Assembly: GCA_963682055.1 (NCBI GenBank)
Contig: OY821744.1
Location: 34,014,967 to 34,078,966 of the forward strand
Source of the DNA: Primula veris
Taxonomy: Eukaryota > Streptophyta > Magnoliopsida > Ericales > Primulaceae
Length of the DNA: 64,000 nt
Direction of reading: 5' to 3'
Shown here: in pieces, positions 32,562 through 43,474 of the stretch
How positions within the stretch are numbered: the first letter of the stretch is position 1
Layout of the letters: each line of letters opens with the position of its first letter
Notes under the pieces: model-generated
What the model saw: only the letters and a program-made list of their open reading frames with translations
Database searches by the model: none
What the model was told of the DNA's origin: nothing
Translations under genes and position numbers: made by a program

Positions 32562-33777
32562 CATCGTTTGGTATTACTTACTACTCTGATGGTGCTTTTG
32601 GTTGTATTATTGGACATTTTGGAGAAATTTATACCAGAATAACCTCGAGAGTAAGTAATACCAGATGACATAGCTTTGATCTTCTTGCCCATAGAAGATG
32701 ACAAGTGATTTCAAGGTGTTTAGTTGATGGCTAAAGCTTTTTTTGTCTGTCAAGCGTGTATTTCACTTGTAATTTGTTTACTATTTTAATGTTATATAGA
32801 CAAGAGGACTTGGTACAGTTCTGTTGGCTTGATTGATAGTTTCTTGCTTGTCAAATGATGACCAAAAATGTATTCTATCGACATAGTCAAATGTTTCTTG
32901 AGATAATGAGTTTCGAGTGATATTTATGGGTTCTATATTGTGTTGTTTGCGGGTTCTTCTTGTTGGGATGTTTTTTAAGCCTGCGTATTGTACCCTGCTT
33001 ACCTTGTTTATTTGTCGATAACTACATTTGGTTGGACATCTTAAAAGATGAGTCGTTTTTATTGAATCAGTATGTTTGTTTAAAAGCTGCAGTAAAACGC
33101 TCCGGTTCCATAAATTGGCTTTTTCCTTTTCTAAAGTTTAAATTACTCCCTTCTATTCTGAACTTTTTTTATTTTATTTCGTAATCTCTTTATTTCCTTT
33201 ATCCTGCTATAAACTTATAACAAAATTCACTTCAAGAAAGGATAAAAAAAAAAACGGAACTTTTAAAATTTAGAGAATATAAAATATTTGGTTATTTGTT
33301 ACTCTATTGATTTGATAAAAACATAAATTAGAAATAATTATGGGGACAACAGTGGAAGTGTTAAAAAAATTCTAAATAGTTGATAACAAGAGAAATATAA
33401 ATGACGAACTCTCGACTAAAACAAATTAGAGGGAAAGTGAAATAGAAAAAGACAAATTAATTTTTATGCAGTATGGGAATGGAAATGTGATAATACTGAT
33501 AAATGATATCATTTTAACGAGTCCAAATATTTTACCTCTATTTTTTACGCTTTTTCGTGTCCTCTTGTTTATTTTATCCCAAAAAAAATCTAAAAAATTT
33601 GAAAAAAACTGTACAATTACTATAAAACATGTATCAATACTTTACATGATGTAAAAAAGTTTTTGAAAATGTGAATTACAATACTTTACACGCGATTTAC
33701 ATAACGATGGACTTTGCAAATGTTATAGAGCATGCTGCTAGAAAACCCATCCGTATGTGAACCAAAATATTTGTACC
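32562..33777. other. NAA20 3' flank, no further gene seen
   Basis: It includes the likely NAA20 3' UTR in the first few hundred bases. Frames at 32960-33184 and 33466-33654 show no recognisable content. Confidence 0.5.
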
Positions 33778-34197
33778 AAAACCATTAGTTGGGTCCGTCT
33801 TTCTCCATGTCGAATTAAGCTCAATGTCGACGGTAGCGTTATGGAAAATGCAGCCAGTATAGGTGGGTTATTTCGTGATGAAAACGGAGCATGACTATTG
33901 GGATTTACCGGTAGATTAGAGCATCTCTCACCGCTAGAGACAAAGTTATGGGCCATATATCGAGGTCTGACGATCGCCCTGACCAAAGGTTTCGCTAGAT
34001 TTAATGTGCAATCAGACGCAACATCTGCTGTAAAGCTCATCGCCGAAGAGACGTCCATAAATTGCTTATTCTTTGGACTAGTCGTGGACATAAAATTTAT
34101 GCTAAGCAAATGTGATGTTATCATTACATATTGTTCTCGTGAGGGGAACATGTGCACGGACCACTTGGCCAAAAGAGGAAGAGTCATTGCCGAATAA
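33778..34197 (+). pseudogene. RNase H-like (RVT_3 type) fragment with an in-frame stop
   Basis: The frame from about 33778 reads WVRLSPCRIKLNVDGS, then IGGLFRDENGA, a TGA stop at 33892-33894, then LLGFTG, AIYRGLTIALTKGF, VQSDATSAVKLI and DHLAKRG, ending at the TAA 34195-34197. The DGS, SD and HLA motifs and their spacing match the plant RNase H-like domain found at the 3' end of non-LTR elements and in free-standing RVT_3 proteins. The normal acidic residue after ETKLWA is kept. It is short and interrupted, so a relic. No reverse transcriptase was found beside it. Confidence 0.75.
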
Positions 34198-34654
34198 ATT
34201 CGAGTATACGAAGAGGCCCATATGAGTTTGACATATTTGTTGTTGGAAGACACGGAAAATAGCGCTCCACAAGTGTTTTGTTAATTTTTTTTAATTTCCG
34301 TTGTACCAAAAAAAAATATATATATATATCAATACATTTCATTAATTATTTTTTTACAAAAATGCACACGCAATTTATTTTAAAATAAATATATAAATTA
34401 GTGTAAATTAAACTCTAAATCTTAGAAAAATTGTCTAAAACAATATTATATCCAAATATTTTAAATTTTGAATAAAATATAAGATTTGCAAAGGGGGTAA
34501 TTATACAAGAAACATGAGTAAAATATGTTAGCAAAAGTGATAGGCTACATTTATTGGAAAGAGATTAAATGCCAAAATATTATCGATAATGGAAATATTT
34601 GACCATTAAAGATTTATTCTCATATTTTTCTTACCTTAAAAGCTTGATGCAATT

Positions 34655-34668
34655 AATACAAGAAAGTG

Positions 34669-34742
<74 letters not shown>

Positions 34743-34749
34743 GAAAGTG
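34655..34749 (+). mobile_element. Poly(A)-only insertion between 14-bp direct repeats
   Basis: AATACAAGAAAGTG occurs at 34655-34668 and again at 34736-34749, with nothing but a run of about 67-69 A in between. This is the footprint expected of target-primed reverse transcription in which only the poly(A) tail was inserted. Confidence 0.65.
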
Positions 34750-35023
34750 GTAACATTCTCTGTAGGTAGACAATTAATAATTAATTACTAATTGCTAACG
34801 TACAATAAAACATTAACTCATTTGGAAATAATATCACAAAATATTGAAAACACGTACACGCTTACCATAAATTGGTTCTTACAAAATCTTATTAATATTG
34901 ACATTCTCTATATAAACTATTCTGACACCAAGGGAAATTAACTCTAATTTTGTTGTTTCATCTCTTTATTTTCTAGAGATCTATACTTATTTGCTTTTCT
35001 GTTTACAGTTTGATATTTTTGTA

Positions 35024-36488
35024 ATGGCTTTTGGAAAGAGATCAATGGTTGTGTTGTGCATGATGGTTATGGTTTTTTGTGATGTGTGTTCGGGTGCGGT
35101 GTATAAGGTCGGTGATAATTCCGGTTGGACCGATAGTGGCAAAGTTGATTACAAAGGTTGGGCTGCCTCTAAGAACTTCCGTGTCGGTGACACCATCGGT
35201 AAAACTCTCGATTTACTCTTTAATCTTTTCTAGCTATGAAACTTTATAATATGTGGTTCAGTTTATGCACTTTTTCGACTAGATTTATAAAACGAGTTGT
35301 TAATAATATACTATACCGATTAAGTTTTGTAATTACATAACTTTTTGTACTGTTGGACTGGTAATACCTATCACTATTATGTAGTTAAATTTATAAATGA
35401 AATCTGATTAAGAAGTAATTATTGTATTGCAACTGTTAATTATTGTAAACTATATAGAATGTTATGCGAATTTCATTAGACTTCTTCTATGAATTCGAAT
35501 TTGACCACCATGTTTTAATGTAAAAATAATTGATGGTAGTATAATAGTACTAGAGGACACAACACAACATTGATCAATTTGACAATCAAAATAACTTAAG
35601 ATTTTTGTTGTCAAAAAATTTCTAAGTTAATTTCATATAACCGACTCCGAATTCTTATATTTAGCTGGTGTGATGAAAGTATTGGATTTCATAAAATCGT
35701 ACTGAAAACCATTACCATCAGTTTAGCAACAGACACTTTGATGGTAAACTGATATTTTTTTGTAGTGTTTCCAGTAAGCCTACGATACATCGTGTTACAA
35801 AAATTATTGTTCAGAAATAGAACCATCCTTGCCATCACAAATTGTTCTTCACAATTAGCTAGTTCACTATTATTTTGGATGTAAAACGTACCAGATATTC
35901 TTTTGTAGCAACTTGTTTGTTTATTTCTCGTTGTTTTTCTTAACAAATTTAATACATTCATGATTACTAATCGGATCATACATTTTTCATGTCTTTCCAC
36001 GTACAGTGTTCATATACGACAACCGTTTCAGCAACGTGATACGAGTGACACACGACAACTATAACGCATGTAACAACATGCATTCTTATTCCTCCCTCAA
36101 CTCGGGCAACGACTCTTTCGTCATCCCCAGAACCGGTCACTTTTACTTCATCTCGGGCCTTCCTGGTCACTGTCAGGCTGGCCAGAGGGTCAATATTAGG
36201 GTCCCCACTGCCACGTCATCACCTGCTCCCATGCACGTGCCAGCCCATGCACCAGCCCAGGTGCCGGCTCATGCACCAGCTCATGCACCAGCCCACGCAC
36301 CAGCCCATGTACCGGCTTATGAGCCAGCTCATGCACCGGCATATGAGCCAGCTCACGCACCTGGAACTCACGATATGTCGCCATTGGGTGCACCTGCACC
36401 TAAGAAGAACGGAGCGGTTTCCATTTCTGGGATGTGGTTGGCTTTGGTTGCGGTCATCGCTGTTTCTTTTTATGGGCTTGGTTTCTAG
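35024..36488 (+). CDS. Phytocyanin-like GPI-anchored protein lacking two copper ligands
   Basis: Two exons (35024-35198, 36007-36488) encode 218 residues. In order: a signal peptide (to about residue 24, cleavage near CSG/AVY); a plastocyanin-like domain (YKVGDNSGWT, FRVGDTI, then FIYDNRF); a low-complexity Ala/Pro/His linker (PAHAPAH repeats with some PAYEPAH); and a hydrophobic C-terminus (MWLALVAVIAVSFYGLGF) fitting a GPI-anchor signal. In phytocyanins copper is bound by His, Cys, His and Met/Gln. Here the first His position reads SNV and the Cys position reads YFIS, while the last His (PGHC) and Gln (AGQ) remain. The disulfide cysteines (NACN and PGHC) are kept. It should therefore fold but not form a normal type I copper site, as in early nodulin-like proteins. 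AP dipeptides suggest arabinogalactan decoration. It probably acts at the cell surface. Confidence 0.9.
35690..35767 (-). mobile_element. CACTA-like terminus in phytocyanin intron
   Basis: The minus strand from 35767 begins CACTACAAAAAAATATCAG, followed by an internal inverted word pair TCAGTTTACCATC / GTTGCTAAACTGATGG. No opposite terminus was found. It is similar in its first bases to the end at 2405. Confidence 0.4.
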
Positions 36489-37238
36489 TTTCTAGGTTAA
36501 GGTTTCTTGATTATTAGCCGGTTGTTTCTATTTGTTTGATTTTATTGGACATTGTTTGATTTCTTAGATATGTTTTTGTTTATGGTGATGTTTTGTAATG
36601 CAACATATCTGTTTCCTTTTCTAAATATGTTATTCCATAAAGTTTTTGATGATTTATCATTATTAGTTGATTCTGTTTACTCATTCAAATTCGTTAATAT
36701 ATGTAAAATGATAACTGTGCTCAAATTCGTTTACAACATGCTTCATGTATAGTTTTCGACCAAGAGACCGGAATAAATTGAGGTTGATGAGAACGAAGTA
36801 ATCGACTCATAAACGGCACCAGGATATATGTACCGTAAACGCTAAATTGGTCAATATATATATAGCCGATTATATGGAGAACGTAGCCAATTATATATAT
36901 TGATAGCTCACATTGACAATTATTTGTTTTCGAGATAATATGATTTTTTGAATGCATGAACCAATTTTCAAGTTTACACTTGTAATGACGACTTATGTTG
37001 TTCTAAATACAACAATGTTCGAGTCGAGATCCCTCAAAGAATTTGCTCTCGGACATGTGTTTTTACATAATTTAGGGTTCGTAAAAACCTGAAAATTGGT
37101 TGATTAAATCGGTCATATATCGTTCTAAGTTCAAAATTCAAATTCATTGTTAATGTTGAATAATTTAACCTGACTAGAAGAAACATACTCATATAGCTAC
37201 TTCGTTCATCCCAATATGTAAATAAGATTTAAGTGTTA
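36489..37238. other. Phytocyanin 3' flank, no gene seen
   Basis: AT-rich. The first few hundred bases are probably 3' UTR. No coding pattern. Confidence 0.5.
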
Positions 37239-37481
37239 CTCTCTTCGTCTCATTTAATAAGTACTACACGAAAATATGTATAATTTTGACTTATAAATAA
37301 CTCATATTCAAATTGTCGAAATAATTTTTTAAAAAAATTCTATCATATAATTTAACATTTGAACTATCTATAGAAATTTTAATTTTTTTCGTTTCGACAA
37401 TTTAGTTATATGTTTAAAACCGGTCAAATTTGCATGTGATTTCGCATAAGACTTAAGACTTATAAAGTGTGACGGAATAAG
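37239..37481. mobile_element. Stowaway-like MITE
   Basis: The left end CTCTCTTCGTCTCATTTA and the right end GTGTGACGGAATAAG are inverted matches and recall the Stowaway terminus CTCCCTCCGTCCCA. TA lies on each side (37237-37238 and 37482-37483). Length is 243 bp, with an AT-rich interior and no coding capacity. Confidence 0.65.
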
Positions 37482-38062
37482 TATTACAATTACCATATAT
37501 TGACGGCTATAGAAGGTCGTATTCCCTTAATTAACTTAATCGAGTTTTTCCGATATGGTATATGTGTGTGATTAATCAAGATGTTAACTAGTATAATTTG
37601 CATGTATAAAGTACAGACTAGAAGATACATAAAAGATGGAAAATATTATTTTCTTATATTTTCTTATATTTTTTTCATTCTTAATTCCATATTTCATGAC
37701 CAGACCTTATATGCATATTAGACGGGATCTAACATGATATGGCTAAAACTATGGTATGTAAATATAAAAAATATGATGTATAAAATGATAATGTTTATCT
37801 TCTTTTCTTGTGTGTTAATGAAATTCATGTTAGATTTATGTTATTGACTGTAATTAAAATAAATTACATAAAATGTTTTTGTACAAAATTAATGGCCTCG
37901 TCAAAAATATTATGAGGAATTGGAAGAAGTATTGTGATGTGTGGCAAATAATTAATAATACAATTCAAATATTTTGAGTACCTAAATTATGATTAGCTTG
38001 GTAACCTTATTGCAATTTTGAATAGACGATTTGTAAACTCATTTCGAATTCGAAAGTGACTT

Positions 38063-38179
38063 GAGTTTTTTTTTTTTTTTTTTTGATAATTAATAACACG
38101 AGGGTGTCAGAGTTCGAACCCTGATAGTGAACGTAGTATACTCGGATACCAACTAATTAGACCAACCATTTTTGCTCAC
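38063..38179 (-). mobile_element. Short tRNA-derived SINE with poly(A) tail
   Basis: On the minus strand the order is a tRNA-like head (GGTCTAATTAGTTGGTATC as A box, GGGTTCGAACTC as B box), a short body, then a run of about 20 A (38066-38085). GTGACTT flanks both sides (38056-38062 and 38180-38186). The head matches that at 51444-51504 (GTATAC.ACGTTCAC.ATCAGG). Confidence 0.6.
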
Positions 38180-38552
38180 GTGACTTAGCTTAATCTATAT
38201 TGGTGTGATTCATTTACTATAGATATAGATCATAGATGTAATATTGAGAGCTGAAAATAATTTTAAAATAAAAACCACGATCCAATAAGATTTCGAACCA
38301 TTTTTGTCCTAGTACGTACAGATTCATCCACACGTATATTCATTAATTTTCTAATAGTGTTAAAGTATATAACACGAATTTGGAAAGAGAGTTGCCAACG
38401 TTTAAGACAAATTTCATCGGATTAAAGTTTGCTCGGTGGCCGGAATAAAATTTAATGGTTGAGATGTAGATATATATTAATATACGTAAAAGAATAACAG
38501 GCTGCGTTTTAACCATAAGAATTTGGTCTAAATTCTGACAATCACCAAGCAA

Positions 38553-40080
38553 GCTGTCATACCCCCAAGTTTACAGAAACCGGAAACGCAATTAAAATAA
38601 ATAAAAAATGTAAAAGAAAATACTGAAAAGAACAAACATCCGGAAAAAAAAAACGCTACTTCGGCTTGTATTACACAAAATACCAATACGTTTGCTACAT
38701 AAATATCCATAATATACATCATCTAAAATACACCACAACAAACTAACTCGGCCTCGAGTACCTATACTACGCCTGCAACCCAAAATACCACAACCCAAAA
38801 CACTAACTTCTCGCCTACGACCATGAGCTCAAACTGTTCGGGAAAAGCCTGTACATCCGACTCTCCATCTATAAAGAAAATACAACAAAAAAAAGAAACG
38901 AGAAACCACAAAGCAAAGGATGAGTCAACTAAACTTTAAATGTCTACGCTAAAAAAAAATACAAAGTACGCATTTTAATATTTATTCTTTCATATAAAAT
39001 GTTCATCTTATTGTTTCTCCACACCCACAACTCTACTGAATATCAACTACTTACGCCAAGTGGCGTGACTCAACCCACGACTCAAAAGTGTATAAAATCG
39101 GAATCACATAGGGTGTCAGATCACTCCTCAGATCCACGTAGGATGCCGGATCACTACTCAGATCAACGTATGGAATCAACTACTCATGATATCCATACGC
39201 CGACAATAACACGTAAGGAACCAACTACTCATGATATCCATACGCTCGATTACTGCTCCCGGATACTAAGTTGGCACATGATCCCTAAACAAAATGTAAA
39301 AGACCGACACAACAACTGACGACTGACAACAGCTACCTCTACCTCCAACCACACTTCAGAATTCTCACTACATCACTTCAGTTCATTCTTTTAACGTTAA
39401 ATTGGTTCGATAAATAAATAAGCTTAAAAAAAACCATAATAATCTGACATAAATATAAAAACTACAAACAAAAATATAACCTGTCTTTTCCTTAGTTTAT
39501 TTCAAATTCTACAAAACAAATTCTACAAAATAACAAAATATAAACACTGATATCTCCTTGTAAGTTGCAGGGGTCACCTGCAAACCTTCCAAGAACTTTC
39601 AGTTTAATAGCAAACTGATATAGTACAATAATCCATTAACAGCTAATTCAAATAAAATAACAGAACAATATCAGTTTTATAAAACAAATAACAAGCCTTA
39701 AGCCGTAACTATTTGCCTTCAAAAATTCAGTTCTCAACTTAAAATAGATGTAGTATTAACTTACTGCAAAATAAGAACTTTTACATAATATAGAAAATAC
39801 AATAAGCGTAAGCACGTATATAACGGCTTAGTAACACCTTTTTTTAGTACCGAAACGGTACCTCGATTGACGCTAAGAAAGGCTACAGTAGACCGAGGCG
39901 AACAAGCACGAAAAGAGATGAAACGCAACCAGGTTTAGCCTCAAAATTCAGCTTAGACCTGCAATGACCAAGCTCAAATTACTTCCCTATGTGTTAGCTT
40001 TGCAACGGAAAAGACGAATTGAAAAATGGATTAACGAGTCGAAAGAAAATAGGGTTTATGTGAGCGAGGTGTAATTGTGT
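38553..40080. repeat. Possible solo LTR-like or degenerate retroelement sequence
   Basis: It begins TGTCATACCCCCAAG, a start common among plant gypsy LTRs, and has C/A-rich text unlike the surrounding AT-rich DNA. The word CTCATGATATCCATACG occurs twice (about 39183 and 39227). No clear end, duplication or protein motif was found. Confidence 0.3.
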
Positions 40081-40322
40081 TTTTTTTTCTCTCACCTCTA
40101 ATCTCTCTGTATCTGTGCGTATATGTATGTGTTAATATGTGTGTGTGTATGCGTGTATGTATATCTAAAAAAAAAAAAAACTGAGGCAGTGAAAAGATAA
40201 AAAATCAAGTGGGGTCATTTATTTACTTATTGCTGAAGTACTTCTATATACATCAATTCATTTTTATTTTGTTTGTCTTACAATAAGACATGTATTTATA
40301 CCCATATATATATACATATATA

Positions 40323-41175
40323 TATACTAGTAATCGTGCCCCACGCTTTGCGTGTGAGACGCGTAATGCGATAAAATTTTAAAAATAAGTGTAGTTATCA
40401 GGGGGAAGCTAAGTGGGGACGATCGGGTGTCACGGCACCCCCATAATTTTAGAAATCCCAATTGACGCAATTTTTTTTTAGTACAATTTCTTTTTAGGTG
40501 TAGATTTGGCACCCCCATAAAAATATGTTACTTGTACATATATTTTGGCACTCCCCATTTACACATCCTGGCTTCGCCCCTTATGATACAAATATTTGGA
40601 GAATAAAAAAAAAGATAAAGAGTATAAGATGAGAAGACTCAAAAGAATTTTGAGAGCTTAAATAGGGATAAAAAATGTTATTATTTATTACTTTTTCTCT
40701 ATTTTTTATGAGAATATGGTATTGTGGTAATTAATAAAAAAAGTTTAAGGTTATTTTGGGAAAAAAGTGGTAAAATTTGGCAGCCTCAAAAAATATTTGG
40801 GTTGGCTTATTATCATACTATTAATATAAGAGAACTCAAGAAATCTTGAGTCTGCCCAATTTTACCCATTTTTTACAAAATTGCCCCTATTCTAATTTAC
40901 TAATTACTAAAATAACTTAATGCAATTTAAATAAATAAATAAATATTCTTTTTTTTTTTCACATATCAAATCATCTTCCAAACAAATCATCATACATGTA
41001 TTTTTATATTACTATAACAATAAAACATTATATTTTTACGATATTCATCCAATTATTTTTGTAAAATTTTTGAAAATGTTAAATTTATTTGTGCCGGATC
41101 ATATTTATATTTATGCAACTACGTATCACACACGCAACGCGTGGACTACGATTACCAGTAATAGTATAGATATAG
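40323..41175. mobile_element. Putative element with about 40-bp inverted ends (CACGC.TTGCGTGTG)
   Basis: The left end TATACTAGTAATCGTGCCCC, then ACGCTTTGCGTGTGAGACGCG, is matched in inverse by the right end (minus-strand TATACTATTACTGGTAATCG, then CCACGCGTTGCGTGTG). The interior includes a separate old repeat with CACCCCCATAA words (40425-40580). No transposase. The 5990-6475 segment has similar ends. Confidence 0.4.
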
Positions 41176-41229
41176 ATATCAAATATTATATTATATATCT
41201 TTATACATAAACAAATACTCGGGCTATTA

Positions 41230-41770
41230 CACAAACTCTAGCTAGTAAAGTTTGTATTAAAGTTATTAAACTCATTGTTACAAAACATGATTTAAAAGTT
41301 GAGCCTATGCGAAAATTAGGCGGAGCTCAAACGACTAACATATTACGCGGTGTTTAATGATTATGCGATGCTAAAGCAGAATTAGACGTTATGCGACCTA
41401 TTTACGTCTAGTACCCGCCTAATAAAAATCACAAGACGGGTTGTAGAAAAAAAAATGAGTTGCCTAACACCTAATACCGCTTAATACGTATAATTCCGCT
41501 TAATAAACTGTCTAATTCTGTCTAATACCACCTCATCACCTTGATTCTAAGGATCCGCCTACTCTTCAAACGTCGTTTCTAATTTGTACACAAGCTCGAT
41601 TTTAAATACCGGTTAAACTTTAGCTAGCTCGCCTCACTGTGCTAAACTTATCGTCATAAAAGTCGCAAGACGGGTTTTAGAAAAAATTGAGCAGTCTACA
41701 ACTCATTACCGCCGAACCTTGTATTATTTCGCTTAGTAACTACCTAATTCCGTTTAATACCACCTAATCA
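41230..41770. repeat. Degenerate roughly 240-bp duplication rich in CTAATNCCGC words
   Basis: AAGACGGGTT(G/T)TAGAAAAAA followed by CTAATACCGCTTAAT-type words is seen at about 41431-41560 and again at about 41671-41770. The words spell repeated TAATTCCG/TAATACCAC. It is non-coding. Confidence 0.5.
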
Positions 41771-42172
41771 CCTAGACTCTTATACCTTGTTTGGTTGTGT
41801 AATTTGATAATGAGATTGGACTTCAAATACTGTGGGGTCCACAAAAACTGTGTTTGGTTGAGCAATATAACTCGGAACTATAAATAATGTTGGGACTTCA
41901 AATGACCCAAATTGGTTGTAACAGAGTGTTCAAACAAACTTGGAGGGGCTAATAATAGTTACCTTAAATTTTAGTCTTTTGCTAGGGTTTATGTTTTATT
42001 TTTTCTAACCTCTTAAAACACACACTCTTTCTCTCTCTATATATAAATATTATATATATATATAAATATCTATTTATATATCTTGTTCTATCTAGTAATA
42101 TATCGAGGTATGTGGTTTTTTTATTTATTATTTTTTGGTATAAAAACTTGTATAACTGAATTGATGAGAAAA

Positions 42173-42540
42173 ACCATGTAATAATTGTGTTATTATGTAA
42201 TAATCCAGCTAATTTTTTTGGGTTACTGAATGTTTAGTACTAGTAGTATAAATCTTAGAATAATTCAAAAGAACTAATTTTATTTTATTTTCATTTTTGA
42301 AAAAAAGTAATAATTATGTAACAGGGCAGCTGATTTTGTTGGCTATTGAATAATATAAATGTATAGTATGAAGCTTAGAAGAAATAAAAACAACTGCCTT
42401 TTTTTTTTCCATTTTTGAAAAAAGAAATAAGTATAAATTATGTAATAGGCGGATTTTGTTGGCTACTGAATAATATGAATGTATAGTGTGAAGCTTAGAA
42501 GAAATCAAAACAACTAGCTTTTCTACCATGTTTTAAGAAA
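42173..42540 (+). repeat. Three tandem units of about 115 bp upstream of PWP1
   Basis: The phrase TTGTTGGCTA(T/C)TGAATAAT, with flanking TGTAACAGG and GAAGCTTAGAAGAAAT, occurs at about 42340 and 42457, with a weaker copy at about 42220 and a fourth diverged copy near 42985-43060. The units probably lie in a 5' leader intron of PWP1: a GAG/GTATGT donor near 42108 and a TTTCAG acceptor at about 43322 would fit. Confidence 0.6.
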
Positions 42541-43474
42541 AAACCGATTTTATGCTTTAAAGCGGAAACCAAACGGACTTTGAGTTGGGTGGTGTTTTAT
42601 TTGCTGAAAAAGCTAAAAGCTGTAAGCTTTATGGATTTAATTCTTTAGTTCATTAATAAATTAAGGCATCCAGCTAATTTGATTATATTCTGCAGCCAAA
42701 TTAGCCTTTTAGTTTCTTTAAATGCAATATATATTAAGCCAAAAGAAATACATGATTTAGAGTGAAAACCAAATGGTAGCTATTTTGACTGTCAATGAAT
42801 GGGAATTTAGAATACATGATTTAGAGTGTTTTCGGTTATATGTGGAAAAAAAATTTTAAATTACATTAGAAGAACACTTGTTTAATCAAGAGCTTCTAGT
42901 TTACTACACACTGATTGGGAATGGATACTATATTTATTTCAGTTTTTTTTTACTGAACATTTATTATGTTGTAGGCCAGCTTATCTTGGTTGCTACCGAT
43001 TGTGTAGTATTGAGCTTACAAGAACATAAAGCTGCTAGCTTTTCTACCATTTAAAAAAAATTAGATTTTCAGCAAAAGCTACAACCAGCTAATCCTGCGT
43101 AGGCTGGTGGCTTTTGGCCTAATAAAGCTAAAACCTTTTGAGGATTTTTTATGCAATTTTTGTTTTAACCTTAGTGAATCCAGGCATCCGGTTGGTTTGC
43201 TTATATTCTACAAACGAATTATCTTTTACTACTTGTTTGCATACAATTTTAATGCAAAAATATACTATAATTTATGAGAAGCAAAATGGGTTAGTCATGA
43301 GCTTCTTGTGTATTTATTTCAGATAAAAACATCTAAAATTGGACAACCTAATGTTCAATATCTTGAAACTAAAAAGCCAGAAAACAATCTGCAGAAAAAA
43401 AGAAAAGGAAGAAAACTGTTCTCAAGATTGAAGTTGTTTTGGTGTACTTTTTTGTTGGCAGTTTGGTTTAGAAA

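Noticed and set aside
36196..36399. Minus-strand ORF opposite the phytocyanin tail
   Set aside because: A shadow of the Ala/Pro/His repeat.
38999..39319. 106-residue ORF
   Set aside because: Starts in repetitive sequence with duplicated CTCATGATATCC words and has no recognisable domain.
41773..41950. MITE starting CTTGTTTGGTTGTG
   Set aside because: The end resembles that at 61719, but no matching inverted end or duplication was found.
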